Source: Gammaproteobacteria bacterium (lineage in GTDB: Bacteria; Pseudomonadota; Gammaproteobacteria; Steroidobacterales; Steroidobacteraceae). From it: DNA of 47,024 nucleotides. The position numbers were made by a program, and so were the translations under genes. Each line of letters begins with the position of its first letter. Within the stretch, counting starts at the first letter, position 1. The stretch spans positions 1-47,024 of the forward strand of contig JAABQQ010000044.1 in assembly GCA_011391405.1 (NCBI GenBank), in the 5' to 3' direction. Positions 1 through 8,674 of this stretch are shown here, one piece after another. The notes under the pieces were generated by a model. It was not told the origin of the DNA. It saw only the letters and a program-made list of their open reading frames with translations, and searched no databases.

Positions 1-1
1 T

Positions 2-877
2 GAGCTGCTGTGGATCTTCGGCATGCTGATCTACTTCGCGCTGATGGCCGAAGGCTTTTTCGGCTACCTCCTCCCCTGGGGCAACATGTCCTACTGGGGC
101 GCGCAGGTGATCGTGTCGCTGTTCGGCGCCATCCCGGTGGTCGGTGATTCGCTGACGGAATGGATCCGAGGCGATTTTTACATCTCGGATGTCACGCTGA
201 ACCGGTTCTTCGCGCTGCACGTGGTCGCGATCCCGTTCGCACTCGTCTTCCTCGTGATCGCGCACCTGATGGCGCTGCACGAAGTGGGTTCCAACAACCC
301 GGACGGCGTCGAGATCAAGAAGGTCAAGGGGCCCGACGGCATTCCGCTCGACGGCATCGCGTTCCACCCGTACTACACGGTCAAGGACATGGTTGGCCTC
401 GGGGTCTTCCTGATCCTGTTCGCGCTGGTCATCTTCTTCGCGCCGACGCTGGGCGGGTATTTCCTCGAGAACGCCAACTTCGAGCCGGCGAACGCGCTGC
501 AGACGCCGCCGCACATCGCGCCCGTGTGGTACTTCACGCCGTTCTACGCGATCCTGCGCGCCGTCCCGAGCAAGCCGATCGGCGCGGCCCTGATGGGTAT
601 CGCCGTCGTGCTGTTCGTCTTCCTGCCCTGGCTCGACCGCGGCAAGGTGAAGTCGATCCGCTACCGCGGCCCGCTCTTCAAGTTCTTCCTGTACTCGTTC
701 GCGATCAGCTTCGTCGCACTGGGTTACCTCGGCCTGCAGGCGCCGACACCCGCCTACACGATGGCGGCGCGGTTCTTCACGGTCATCTACTTCGCGTTCT
801 TCCTGCTGATGCCGTGGTACTCGAGCATCGACAAGACCAAGCCCGTGCCGACGAGGGTCACCTACCATGCGCATTGA
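2..877 (+). CDS. petB: cytochrome b of the bc1 complex (5' partial)
   Basis: This is the C-terminal 291 residues of cytochrome b, the membrane quinol-oxidising subunit of the cytochrome bc1 complex; the reading frame is open to the left edge. The text includes the helix C region (GYLLPWGNMSYWGA), a haem-ligand His pair separated by 14 residues (LHVVAIPF...IAHLM), the proteobacterial linker EVGSNNPDG, and several hydrophobic helices. The Qo-site motif, usually PEWY, reads PVWY (bases 521-532). Cytochrome c1 follows with an 11-base overlap, so a Rieske protein gene (petA) is expected just left of the window. The family assignment is certain; only the N-terminus is missing. Confidence 0.97.
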   Translation, partial: ELLWIFGMLIYFALMAEGFFGYLLPWGNMSYWGAQVIVSLFGAIPVVGDSLTEWIRGDFYISDVTLNRFFALHVVAIPFALVFLVIAHLMALHEVGSNNPDGVEIKKVKGPDGIPLDGIAFHPYYTVKDMVGLGVFLILFALVIFFAPTLGGYFLENANFEPANALQTPPHIAPVWYFTPFYAILRAVPSKPIGAALMGIAVVLFVFLPWLDRGKVKSIRYRGPLFKFFLYSFAISFVALGYLGLQAPTPAYTMAARFFTVIYFAFFLLMPWYSSIDKTKPVPTRVTYHAH

Positions 878-1628
878 TCGCCACATGAAGAAGGCTCTCG
901 CGTTCATCGCGGTGCTGGTCGCGCTACCTGCCGTCGGCCTGGCGGCGGGAGGCGAAGCGCACGTCGCGAAGGCGAACAACGACATCCACAACCAGGCGTC
1001 GTTGCAGCGGGGCGCGAAGAACTTCGTCAACTACTGCCTCGCGTGCCATTCGGCCAGGTACGTGCGTTACAACCGCATGGCGGCCGACATCGGCCTTACC
1101 GAGCAGCAGATGACCGAGAACCTGTTGTTCTCCGGCGAGTCGCCGCACTCGACGATGACCAACGGCCTGCACGCCGACGACGGCAAGCAGTGGTTCGGCG
1201 TGGCGCCGCCCGATCTGTCGCTGATCGCGCGCAGCAAGGGAACGGACTACGTCTACACGTTCCTGAAGTCGTTCTACGCGGATCCGGCCAAGGGCACCGG
1301 CGTGAACAACCTGTCGCTGCCCGGTACGGCGATGCCGCACGTGCTGTGGGAACTGCAGGGCACGCAGGAGGCCGTCTGGGAAGGCCACACGGACGCGCAA
1401 GGCAACGTGCAGAAGCACTTCAAGGAATTCAAGCTGGCCAGTCCCGGCAAGCTGACCCCTGAGGAATACGACGCGTTCGTTCGTGATACCGTCAACTTCC
1501 TCGAGTACATCGGTGAGCCGGTACAGGCCAGGCGCCAGGCGCTGGGCTACTGGGTCATCGCGTTCCTGGTGTTCTTCACGCTGCTCGCGTACGCGCTCAA
1601 GAAGGAATACTGGAAGGACGTGAAGTAA
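867..1628 (+). CDS. petC: cytochrome c1 of the bc1 complex
   Basis: Encodes a 253-residue cytochrome c1, which passes electrons from the Rieske protein to a soluble cytochrome c in the periplasm. An N-terminal signal segment (about residues 7-27) precedes the haem c attachment site C57-L-A-C60-H61. A Met in SLPGTAMPH is the likely sixth haem ligand, and a C-terminal membrane anchor (ALGYWVIAFLVFF) ends in a basic tail. The start at 867 has GAGGG 10 bases upstream and overlaps the end of petB, giving translational coupling; an in-frame ATG at 885 would give a more compact signal peptide and is an alternative. Length and layout are normal for proteobacteria. Confidence 0.96.
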   Translation: MRIDRHMKKALAFIAVLVALPAVGLAAGGEAHVAKANNDIHNQASLQRGAKNFVNYCLACHSARYVRYNRMAADIGLTEQQMTENLLFSGESPHSTMTNGLHADDGKQWFGVAPPDLSLIARSKGTDYVYTFLKSFYADPAKGTGVNNLSLPGTAMPHVLWELQGTQEAVWEGHTDAQGNVQKHFKEFKLASPGKLTPEEYDAFVRDTVNFLEYIGEPVQARRQALGYWVIAFLVFFTLLAYALKKEYWKDVK

Positions 1629-1644
1629 GCCGGCCCAGGCCGGC
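1629..1644 (+). terminator. short GC hairpin after petC
   Basis: A perfect inverted repeat GCCGGC-CCAG-GCCGGC begins directly after the petC stop codon. No T-run follows, so it may only stabilise the 3' end of the bc1 transcript rather than terminate it. Confidence 0.35.
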
Positions 1645-1773
1645 GCGGTCCCCATCGTCTCCTCCGTGGCGTCTCCTCAAGGCGTCACGCGGAGCGGCAG
1701 GGGAACTGCAGCCATCGCCGAGCGCGCAGCCTGCCGCGGTGGTTCGTGCTGCTGGATTAGGAGATTCCTCAGC

Positions 1774-2412
1774 ATGATGACGCTTTATTCACGCGCCTCG
1801 GACGCGCGCTGTCACCGCGTGCGGCTGGTGCTGGCCGAGAAGGCGCTCGCGACCCGCGTCGTCGAGACCGACCTCGTGCGCCCGCCCGAGGACCTGATCG
1901 ACCTCAATCCTTACCAGACTGTGCCGACGCTGGTCGACCGCGATGTCGTGGTCTACGAACCCGGCATCATCTGCGAGTACATCGACGAGCGCTTTCCGCA
2001 CCCGTCGATGGCGTCGACGGATCCTGGCGCCCGCGCGCATGCGCGACTCGCGCTGCGTCGCATCGAGCAGGAGTGGTACGCAGTCGCGGACGCGCTCGAA
2101 CTGGGTGCGGGCGGCGACCGGCGCGACAAGGAACGTGCGCGCAAGATGCTGACCGAAAGCATCCTGGCGTCGGAGCCGCTGTTCCGCATGCGGCCGTGGT
2201 TCCTGTCGGACCAGTTTTCCCAGCTCGACGCGGCGGTCGCCCCGATCCTGTGGCGCCTGTCGCGGTGGGACGTCGATGCGGCGGCGATCACGGCGGCTGC
2301 TCCTTCGGTCGACAAGTACGCGACGAAGGTCTTTGCCCGTCCAGCTTTCCAGCGCAGCCTCAGCGACGCGGAGCGCGACATGCGCAATCCGCCGTCCTCG
2401 ACGCGTCGCTGA
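1774..2412 (+). CDS. sspA: stringent starvation protein A (GST-fold RNA polymerase-associated protein)
   Basis: Encodes 212 residues, the same length as E. coli SspA. The N-terminal thioredoxin-like half of the GST fold begins MMTLYSRASDARCHRVRLVLAEKA and carries the LNPYQTVPTLVDRD region with its cis-Pro; a helical C-terminal half follows. SspA is a non-enzymatic GST-fold protein that binds RNA polymerase and affects stationary-phase and phage transcription. The start at 1774 is chosen because AGGAG lies 10 bases upstream and the protein then aligns with the family; a longer open frame from 1666 has no family support. The position between petC and sspB is the common order in beta- and gammaproteobacteria. 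Confidence 0.95.
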   Translation: MMTLYSRASDARCHRVRLVLAEKALATRVVETDLVRPPEDLIDLNPYQTVPTLVDRDVVVYEPGIICEYIDERFPHPSMASTDPGARAHARLALRRIEQEWYAVADALELGAGGDRRDKERARKMLTESILASEPLFRMRPWFLSDQFSQLDAAVAPILWRLSRWDVDAAAITAAAPSVDKYATKVFARPAFQRSLSDAERDMRNPPSSTRR

Positions 2413-2520
2413 GGCTGGGCGACTCTTGATGCAGCCCCGCTGCGTCGCGCGTCGCGGCATACTGGCGCCGTGACGACGAGCGGCAGCACACCCCCGGCTC
2501 CTCCTGTGTCCGGGCCGCCC

Positions 2521-2958
2521 ATGAAGGCGCGCCGGCCGTACCTGTTGCGCGCCATCCACGAGTGGATCTCCGACAGCCTCTGTACGCCCCATCTGGTCGT
2601 CGACGCGAACGCCGCCGGCGTTGAGGTACCGCGGCAGTACGTCAAGGACGGCAAGATCGTGTTGAACGTGAGCTGGAGCGCGACCGCGAACCTGCGTCTC
2701 GGCAACGAGGATGTGAGTTTCAGCGGGCGTTTCGGCGGAGCCAGCATGTCGGTGCGCGTACCGATCGTGGCGGTGCTCGCGATCTACGCGCGCGAGACGG
2801 GGCAGGGCATGATCTTTGCGGACGACGACGCGGATCCGCCGTCGCAGTCGCCGACGGGCGACACCGCAAGTGCACCGGGTTCCCCGGGCGATGATCCGGG
2901 GCCGAAGCCGACGTCGCCGGCCGACAGTCGGCGCGCGCGGTTCAAGGTCGTCAAGTAG
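2521..2958 (+). CDS. sspB: ClpXP adaptor SspB
   Basis: Encodes SspB, which binds the SsrA tag of stalled-ribosome products and delivers them to the ClpXP protease. The folded domain starts RRPYLLRAIHEW and contains the tag-binding core region GKIVLNVSWSAT, NLRLGNEDVSFSGRFGG and VPIVAVLAIYARETGQGM. A flexible acidic and Pro-rich linker then leads to the C-terminal ClpX-binding tail RARFKVVK, which matches the family tail. I place the start at ATG 2521 by similarity to E. coli SspB; an in-frame GTG at 2470 would add 17 Pro/Ser-rich residues. Neither start has a clear ribosome binding site. The gene is 108 bases after sspA. Confidence 0.94.
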   Translation: MKARRPYLLRAIHEWISDSLCTPHLVVDANAAGVEVPRQYVKDGKIVLNVSWSATANLRLGNEDVSFSGRFGGASMSVRVPIVAVLAIYARETGQGMIFADDDADPPSQSPTGDTASAPGSPGDDPGPKPTSPADSRRARFKVVK

Positions 2959-2967
2959 CCGCGGTTG

Positions 2968-4002
2968 TCAGGCGCGGAGCCCAGGCTTCCGCCTCGCTCG
3001 CGCCGAAGCATGCGACGAGGCGCTGGCCGTGGCGTGCGGCGCGGGCCGTGGCCGCCAGCGTTCGAGCAACTCCTGTTCCTGCTCCGTGAAGGCGCGCTCC
3101 GCCTCGAGAAAGTACTCGAAGAAGCGTACGCCGGCTGCGGTGAGCGGCTGGCTCTTGAGCCTGACGATACCGTAACGCAGGGTGAGGAAGGGCTCCGAGC
3201 CGAGCGCCACGAGCCGCCCGCGCTCGAGTTCGTCTAACACGCATGCGGGCGGCGCCACCATCAGGGCATCCGACCCGAGCACGATCTTCCTGATTGCGTC
3301 GAGCGAGTTGAACTCGAGCGCCGGGAAGACCCTGGAGGCTGCAGTCGCGTCCGGCGACCGGCGCTGCGCTAACCGGATCGGTTCGAGCATTCGGGGCGGT
3401 ATGCGGGTCAGCGACGCGCCGGGATAGGCGAAAATGTCCGCGATGCCTATTGGGCCACGACCCGCCAGCGGGTGCCCGCGGCGCGCAAGGATGAATGTCG
3501 GGTGCGGTGCGAGAGGCTCGACGTCGACGTCGTTCTCGGTGCCGAGCGTGCTCAGCTCCGCAACGAAGAACTCGATCTCACGCGCCCGCAGCCGGCGCAG
3601 CAGCTCATCCCAGTCGCGCATCATCACGCGCACGACGATGCGCGGGTAGTCGGCGACAAACCGGGCGAGCGCGTCGGCGAGCACGGACTGGGCGGGGTAC
3701 GGGCCGCCACCTATGTGCAAGTGACCGCTCTGCAGGCCCCGCTCGCTCACCAGGTCGCGGTCGAGGTCGTCGGTGAGCTGTGCGATCTGGCGGATCCGGG
3801 CGACAAAGACGCGGCCGCTGTCGGTCGGCTCGACGCCATTCGCCGTGCGCACGAACAGGCTGCTGCCGACTTCGCGTTCCACCGATTGAATGCTGCGCGA
3901 GAGCGCGGACTGGCTGAGTCCAAGCGCTGTCGCCGCGCGCGCGAAGCTGCCGTGCTCGTCGAGGGCGATCACGTGACGCATTTGACGGACTTCGAGGGAC
4001 AT
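2968..4002 (-). CDS. LysR-family transcriptional regulator
   Basis: Encodes a 344-residue LysR-type regulator. Residues 1-62 form the winged helix-turn-helix (MRHVIALDEHGSFARAATALGLSQSALSRSIQSVE), followed by a linker helix and a two-lobed periplasmic-binding-like effector domain. The last 30 residues are Arg/Ala/Pro-rich and look disordered. The start at 4002 has GAGG upstream on the minus strand. The gene is divergent from the alkylsulfatase-type gene across a 310-base gap, the arrangement of sdsB and sdsA in Pseudomonas, so it probably controls that locus. The link is inference from position; the effector is unknown. Confidence 0.92.
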   Translation of the reverse strand: MSLEVRQMRHVIALDEHGSFARAATALGLSQSALSRSIQSVEREVGSSLFVRTANGVEPTDSGRVFVARIRQIAQLTDDLDRDLVSERGLQSGHLHIGGGPYPAQSVLADALARFVADYPRIVVRVMMRDWDELLRRLRAREIEFFVAELSTLGTENDVDVEPLAPHPTFILARRGHPLAGRGPIGIADIFAYPGASLTRIPPRMLEPIRLAQRRSPDATAASRVFPALEFNSLDAIRKIVLGSDALMVAPPACVLDELERGRLVALGSEPFLTLRYGIVRLKSQPLTAAGVRFFEYFLEAERAFTEQEQELLERWRPRPAPHATASASSHASARARRKPGLRA

Positions 4003-4312
4003 GCGCCGGACTCTACCTCAGGCATGTAAGGAATGCATGAGGCGTGCTCAAATCGCTTTCCACTGCATAAAATTGTGCTCAGGCACGAGCCACCTGCCCG
4101 GGTGATCGGGTTCGCAAAAAATGTCTGTATGCCCAACATTTCGACAGTACGGCATGGGTTTGCGACGCAACGCTGCCATGCATGAACTGCATGTCTGGAT
4201 CATGGCGGCACGTCGCGCGCATAATCCCGCAGCTAAGCAGCCAATGACCGCTCCGTCGGGACGCGCGGGTTAACATGCGGCGGCTCAAGACCACGCAGGG
4301 AGACCGCATTCC
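4003..4312. promoter_or_regulatory. divergent control region between LysR gene and sulfatase gene
   Basis: No gene is visible in these 310 bases. They are more AT-rich than their surroundings and must contain both divergent promoters. An inverted repeat CATGCA-TGAAC-TGCATG at 4177-4193 is a candidate operator, in line with the dyad sites bound by LysR proteins. A CATAAT at 4220-4225 could serve as a -10 element for the rightward genes, but no good -35 is seen. AGGGAGA at 4297-4303 is the ribosome binding site of the sulfatase gene. Confidence 0.5.
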
Positions 4313-6379
4313 ATGACTCGCACGTTGAGCCTGACGCTCGCTTTGTCCGTCGTTTGCGCCGCTGCGTCGACTTACGCAGCCGATGCGCCGACGCACTTCG
4401 ATCCGCAGGGCAAGCCGCCTTCGACCTTTACGCTGGAGCTGCGCAACGGTCTAAAGGCGCAGTTGCCGTTCGCGGACAAGCGCGATTTCGACGAGGCGGC
4501 GCGCGGCTTCATCGCCGCACCGCCGTACAAGCAGATCAAGGCCGATGCGGGCCACGTTGCCTGGGACATGGGGAGCTACCAGTGGCTGCTTGCGGGCCAG
4601 GACTTCCCCAGCATCCATCCCTCGCTCCAGCGCCAGGCCGTGCTCAACATGGCCTACGGTCTCTACGAGGTGGTGCCGGATCGCATCTACCAGGTGCGGG
4701 GCTACGACCTTGCCAACATCAGCTTCATCAAGGGCGACACCGGCTGGATCGTCTTCGATCCACTGACCGCCAAGGAGACGGCGCGGGCGGCGCTCGAGTT
4801 CATCAACGAGAAACTGGGCAAGCGGCCGGTGGTCGGCGTCGTGTACTCGCACTCGCACGGCGACCACTTTGGCGGCGTGCGCGGTGTGGTGGACGAGGCC
4901 GACGTCGTGAGCGGCAAGGTGATGGTGATCGCTCCCGAAGGATTCATGGAGGCGGCGATCTCCGAGAACGTGTTCGCGGGCAATGCGATGACGCGGCGCC
5001 TGCAGTGGCAGTACGCGGTGCTGCTGCCGCGCGGCCCCTTCGGCCACGTCGACCAGGCCATCGGCAAGAACATCGCCAACGGCAACGTCGGGCTGATCGC
5101 GCCGAACCGGCTGGTGAGCAAGGACATCGAGGAGATCACGCTCGACGGCGTGAGGATGGTGTTCCAGAACGCGCCGGACACCGAGGCGCCGGTCGAGATG
5201 AACACCTGGTTCCCCCAGTTCAAGGCGTTCTGGTCGTCGGAAGTCGTCACCGGCACTATCCACAACATCTACACGCTGCGCGGCGCGGCAGTGCGCAACG
5301 CGATCAACTGGTCGAAGGAGATCAACGAGGCGCTGTACATGTTTGGCGGCGAGACGGAGGTGATGTTCGCCTCGCACAGCTGGCCACGCTGGGGCAACGC
5401 CCGCATCCAGGAGGTGCTGCGCACGCAGCGTGACGCCTACGCCAACCTCAACAACCAGACGCTGCACTACGTGAACCAGGGCGTCACGATCAACGAGATC
5501 CACAACGTCTACGACGTGCCGCACAGCCTGCAGCAGAACTGGGCCGCGCGCAGCTACCACGGCGACGTGCAGAACAACGTGCGCGGCGTCGTCAACCGCT
5601 TCCTCGGGCACTTCGACGGCAACCCCGCCAACCTGATCCCGCTGTCGCCGTCCGACTCGGCGCCGCTCTACGTCGAGATGATGGGTGGCTCGGAAAAGAT
5701 CATCGCCAGGGGCAGGGAGCTGGCAGCGCAGGGCAAGTACCTGCACGCCACCGAGATCCTGAACCGGCTGGTGTTCGCCGAGCCGAAGAACCAGCCCGCA
5801 CGCCAGCTGCTGGCCGACACCTATGAGCAGCTCGGCTACCAGGCCGAGAGCACCAGCGTGCGCAACACCTTCCTGCAGGGTGCGTTCGAGCTGCGCAACG
5901 GCCTGCCGGGCGGCGTGCCGCCGCGGTCGACCGGCCCCGACGTCGTGCGGGCGATGAGCACCGGACAGTGGCTCGACTTCCTCGGCATCAGCCTGGACCC
6001 GAAGAAGGCGGAGGGCCTGCACTACACGCTTAACCTCGTGACGCCTGACAACGGCGAGAAGTACGCGGTAGAACTCAACAACGCGACGCTCACCAACATT
6101 GAGGGTTTCCAGGCGCCGAGACCGGACCTGACGCTCACGATCAATCGCGCGGATCTCAACCGCGTGATGATGGGCGTGGCGACCTTCGACCAGCTCGCCG
6201 GGGAAGGCAAGGCGCGCTTCGACGGCGACCGCTCAGTGATCGCGAAGCTGCGCGACCTGCTGGTCAGTTTCACGCCTGACTTCGAGATCCTTCCAGGCAC
6301 CGCGCCAACGCAGCGCCAGGTGCCGCCCGGGCGGCCGTTTGCGCTGCCAGAAACCAGCACCCTGATACACCCGGAGTGA
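4313..6379 (+). CDS. exported alkylsulfatase-type metallo-beta-lactamase-fold hydrolase (SdsA/BDS1/YjcS-like)
   Basis: Encodes 688 residues with a signal peptide of about 22 residues (cleavage near TYAADA). The metallo-beta-lactamase-fold metal site is H180-S-H182-G-D184-H185 in VVYSHSHGDHFGG. Next come the long helical dimerisation region typical of alkylsulfatases (EPKNQPARQLLADTYEQLGYQAES is part of it) and a C-terminal SCP2-like domain (about 560-670) thought to bind the hydrophobic substrate. Family members hydrolyse primary alkyl sulfates such as SDS to alcohol and sulfate. The start at 4313 has AGGGAGA upstream. The next gene starts 4 bases after the stop, indicating an operon. The true substrate could be another sulfated lipid or sterol. 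Confidence 0.9.
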   Translation: MTRTLSLTLALSVVCAAASTYAADAPTHFDPQGKPPSTFTLELRNGLKAQLPFADKRDFDEAARGFIAAPPYKQIKADAGHVAWDMGSYQWLLAGQDFPSIHPSLQRQAVLNMAYGLYEVVPDRIYQVRGYDLANISFIKGDTGWIVFDPLTAKETARAALEFINEKLGKRPVVGVVYSHSHGDHFGGVRGVVDEADVVSGKVMVIAPEGFMEAAISENVFAGNAMTRRLQWQYAVLLPRGPFGHVDQAIGKNIANGNVGLIAPNRLVSKDIEEITLDGVRMVFQNAPDTEAPVEMNTWFPQFKAFWSSEVVTGTIHNIYTLRGAAVRNAINWSKEINEALYMFGGETEVMFASHSWPRWGNARIQEVLRTQRDAYANLNNQTLHYVNQGVTINEIHNVYDVPHSLQQNWAARSYHGDVQNNVRGVVNRFLGHFDGNPANLIPLSPSDSAPLYVEMMGGSEKIIARGRELAAQGKYLHATEILNRLVFAEPKNQPARQLLADTYEQLGYQAESTSVRNTFLQGAFELRNGLPGGVPPRSTGPDVVRAMSTGQWLDFLGISLDPKKAEGLHYTLNLVTPDNGEKYAVELNNATLTNIEGFQAPRPDLTLTINRADLNRVMMGVATFDQLAGEGKARFDGDRSVIAKLRDLLVSFTPDFEILPGTAPTQRQVPPGRPFALPETSTLIHPE

Positions 6380-6383
6380 TTCG

Positions 6384-7130
6384 ATGACGAGATTCAAGCA
6401 GCAGCTGTTCGCCCTTGCCGCCGTCGCATTGTTCGCGACGGCCACACCGGCGCTGGCGCAGTCGTCCGAGGGTGAATGGCGCCAGACCGTGTTCCTGTAC
6501 GGCATGGGAGCGATGATCGAAGGCGACGCCCAGGTCGGGCCCCTGCAGGTGCCGGTCGACAAGGGGCTGTCCGACTTCTTCGACGTCCTCAAGTTTGGTG
6601 CGATGGCGGCGTACCGGGTCGAAAACGACGACTGGTCGTTCTCCGGGGACGTCACCTACATGAACCTCGGCGACAGCAAGGTCACCCAGCAGAGTCGGGC
6701 CAGCGCGGGCCTCGACGTCGAGCAGTTGACCGTCATGGCGACCGTCGGTCGCCGCATCCTGCCGCAGCTCGAGGCCCTGCTTTCGCTCGCCTATTTTGAC
6801 GTCGATGCCGACCTGCGGGTCAGGCTGCTGCAGCAGGTCAGGACCGCGGGCCGCGAGGCCAGCTGGGTCGACGCGCTGGTCGGTCTCAACTACGAGGTGC
6901 CGTTGGGCAGCAAGTGGCGCTACACGCTGCGCGGTGACATCGGCGGCCTCGGCGCCGATCTCACGTGGCATGCGTTGACCAAGTTCACGTACCAGAGCTC
7001 CGAGCGCTTCGGGTGGTACGCTGGCTACCGCGTCATCGCCTACGACTACGAGGATGGGCAGGGTCTCAATTACCAGCACTACGACCTGCGCCAGCATGGG
7101 CCGGGCCTGGGCGTTTCGATTTCGTTCTGA
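6384..7130 (+). CDS. predicted outer-membrane beta-barrel protein
   Basis: Encodes 248 residues. A signal peptide ends near PALAQSSEGE. The rest alternates polar and aromatic/hydrophobic residues in short strands with tight turns and ends in Phe (GLGVSISF), the usual C-terminal signature for insertion by the BAM complex. I do not recognise a named family with certainty. It starts 4 bases after the sulfatase stop and is almost surely co-transcribed with it, so a role in passing or sensing the sulfatase substrate at the outer membrane is a fair guess but not shown. Confidence 0.75.
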   Translation: MTRFKQQLFALAAVALFATATPALAQSSEGEWRQTVFLYGMGAMIEGDAQVGPLQVPVDKGLSDFFDVLKFGAMAAYRVENDDWSFSGDVTYMNLGDSKVTQQSRASAGLDVEQLTVMATVGRRILPQLEALLSLAYFDVDADLRVRLLQQVRTAGREASWVDALVGLNYEVPLGSKWRYTLRGDIGGLGADLTWHALTKFTYQSSERFGWYAGYRVIAYDYEDGQGLNYQHYDLRQHGPGLGVSISF

Positions 7131-7182
7131 TGCCTCGACTAATACGTCGCCGACCGCAACTCGATTACATAGCAGGATCCGC

Positions 7183-8223
7183 ATGAGTACCACCCACCGA
7201 CATCGTTATTTGCTCGCGCTGCTTGCTGTCAGCGTGGCGCCGGCGGCCTTGGCCATCGAGCCCATCCCGACGACACCCGGCTGGCGCGGTTTCGTCGTGG
7301 TCGGCGGTGGCTACGCCGACGTGACGAGCAATACCGTCGCCGGCAACAACCTGATCGAGGTCGGCGATCCGGTCATCAGCTCGGTGGCGCAGCGACCGAG
7401 CAGCGATGACACCTTTCACCCCGTCGTCACGGGCGAGATCAACTACACCTTCAGCGGCGGCTGGCAGGCTTTCTTCGGCACCTCGCTCGAGGATGCTGTC
7501 ACGCTTGATGGCGTGACGCAGCTCGGGGCCCGCAAGGACCTCGGCTCCGTCGGCATCCTGCAGGGCGGCTTCCTGTTCAGTGGCATCCCGACCCAGGTCT
7601 GGGAGGATCCGTACGCGGAGGGCGTGCGGCGCGATGAGACCGACCGCGACTCGGCCGGCGTGCGCCTGCAGTGGGACCGCGTCCTCGGTACCGCGTTCGA
7701 GCTTACGTTCTCGTACCGGGACATCTCGATCGACACCGAGCGCAGCGGCGAGGGCGTCACGAGCGTCGCCTGCGATGCGACCTGCCGGGACCTGCTGCAG
7801 CGCGACGGCGACCAGTACCATTTCGACGCGTCCTATCGCTTCCTGCTGGGCGAGGGTAGTCGGCACATCGTGCGTCCCACGCTCCGCTACACGATCGACG
7901 ACCGCGACGGCGAGGCCATCAGCGGCGACGGTTACCGCCTGCAGTTGAGCTACGTGTTCCTCGGCCAGGGTTATACCGTGGCCAGCAACGTCGCCTATGG
8001 CAGCAGCAGTTTTGACGCCCGCAACCCGATCTTCGACGCCCGCACCGACTCCGATGGCGTGATCGTGGACACGACACTGTTCTATCGGCTGCCCTTCGAG
8101 AGCGGTCGTTGGCAGGCGGTCGGCAGCGTGCTTTGGGGTGAGGGCAACTCGGACGTCGCGTTCCACGACAACGAGATCCTCATGGTCAACGCCGGCGTGA
8201 TGTACCGCTTCGGCGCGCGCTGA
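7183..8223 (+). CDS. DUF2860-like predicted outer-membrane protein
   Basis: Encodes 346 residues with a signal peptide cleaved near ALAIEP. The mature part is beta-strand rich with repeated aromatic-glycine strand patterns (GWRGFVVVGGGYADV, YRLQLSYVFLGQGY, LMVNAGVMYRFGAR) and resembles DUF2860 proteins, which are of unknown function. Two Cys (VACDATCRD) lie close together and could form a disulfide in a loop. The start at 7183 is supported by AGGA 6 bases upstream; an upstream extension to 7054 would overlap the previous gene. Third gene of the sulfatase locus. Family assignment is from memory of the sequence pattern. Confidence 0.75.
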   Translation: MSTTHRHRYLLALLAVSVAPAALAIEPIPTTPGWRGFVVVGGGYADVTSNTVAGNNLIEVGDPVISSVAQRPSSDDTFHPVVTGEINYTFSGGWQAFFGTSLEDAVTLDGVTQLGARKDLGSVGILQGGFLFSGIPTQVWEDPYAEGVRRDETDRDSAGVRLQWDRVLGTAFELTFSYRDISIDTERSGEGVTSVACDATCRDLLQRDGDQYHFDASYRFLLGEGSRHIVRPTLRYTIDDRDGEAISGDGYRLQLSYVFLGQGYTVASNVAYGSSSFDARNPIFDARTDSDGVIVDTTLFYRLPFESGRWQAVGSVLWGEGNSDVAFHDNEILMVNAGVMYRFGAR

Positions 8224-8247
8224 CCGGCGCACGTTAGATCAAGAACG

Positions 8248-8625
8248 ATGAATATTCGCCAGATTTTCCTGCTCGTGACTGCGATAGGACTGATACCCGT
8301 AGCCCTGACCTACGGACTGCAGCCCAGCAGCAGCCTGGGCCGGCTATTCGACGTATCGGTTGCGAATGTAAATGGCGCGCACATTTTTCGCGCCGTGATG
8401 GGTTTGTACCTGGCGCTGGTCGTCTTCCTGATCATCGGTGCCTACCGGGCCGAAGTCAGGCAGGCCGCGCTCTACAGCCTCGTCGTGTTCATGCTTGGCC
8501 TGGCTGCGGGCAGAACCCTGAGCCTGGTGGTCGATGGCATGCCCCACTGGCTACTGGTGGTTTACCTGGCCGTGGAACTCGGTCTGGGCATGGTGGGTTT
8601 GGCACTATTGAGGAAACCAGACTGA
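8248..8625 (+). CDS. DUF4345 small membrane protein
   Basis: Encodes 125 residues with four predicted transmembrane helices (about 5-24, 44-66, 73-90 and 100-120) and short loops; it matches the DUF4345 pattern (HIFRAVMGLYLALVVFLIIGAYR). Function is unknown. It starts 24 bases after the DUF2860-like gene and closes the sulfatase locus, facing the convergent yraN gene. Confidence 0.75.
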   Translation: MNIRQIFLLVTAIGLIPVALTYGLQPSSSLGRLFDVSVANVNGAHIFRAVMGLYLALVVFLIIGAYRAEVRQAALYSLVVFMLGLAAGRTLSLVVDGMPHWLLVVYLAVELGLGMVGLALLRKPD

Positions 8626-8674
8626 ACGCCGACGGGGCCGAACCCGGGCCCATGCAGACCGGTGCAGCGCGTCC

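Noticed and set aside
4451-6022. 523-residue open frame antisense to the sulfatase gene
   Set aside because: Composition (runs of His, Val, Arg, Leu) is that of a reverse-frame shadow in GC-rich DNA, and the plus strand has a clear enzyme with motifs.
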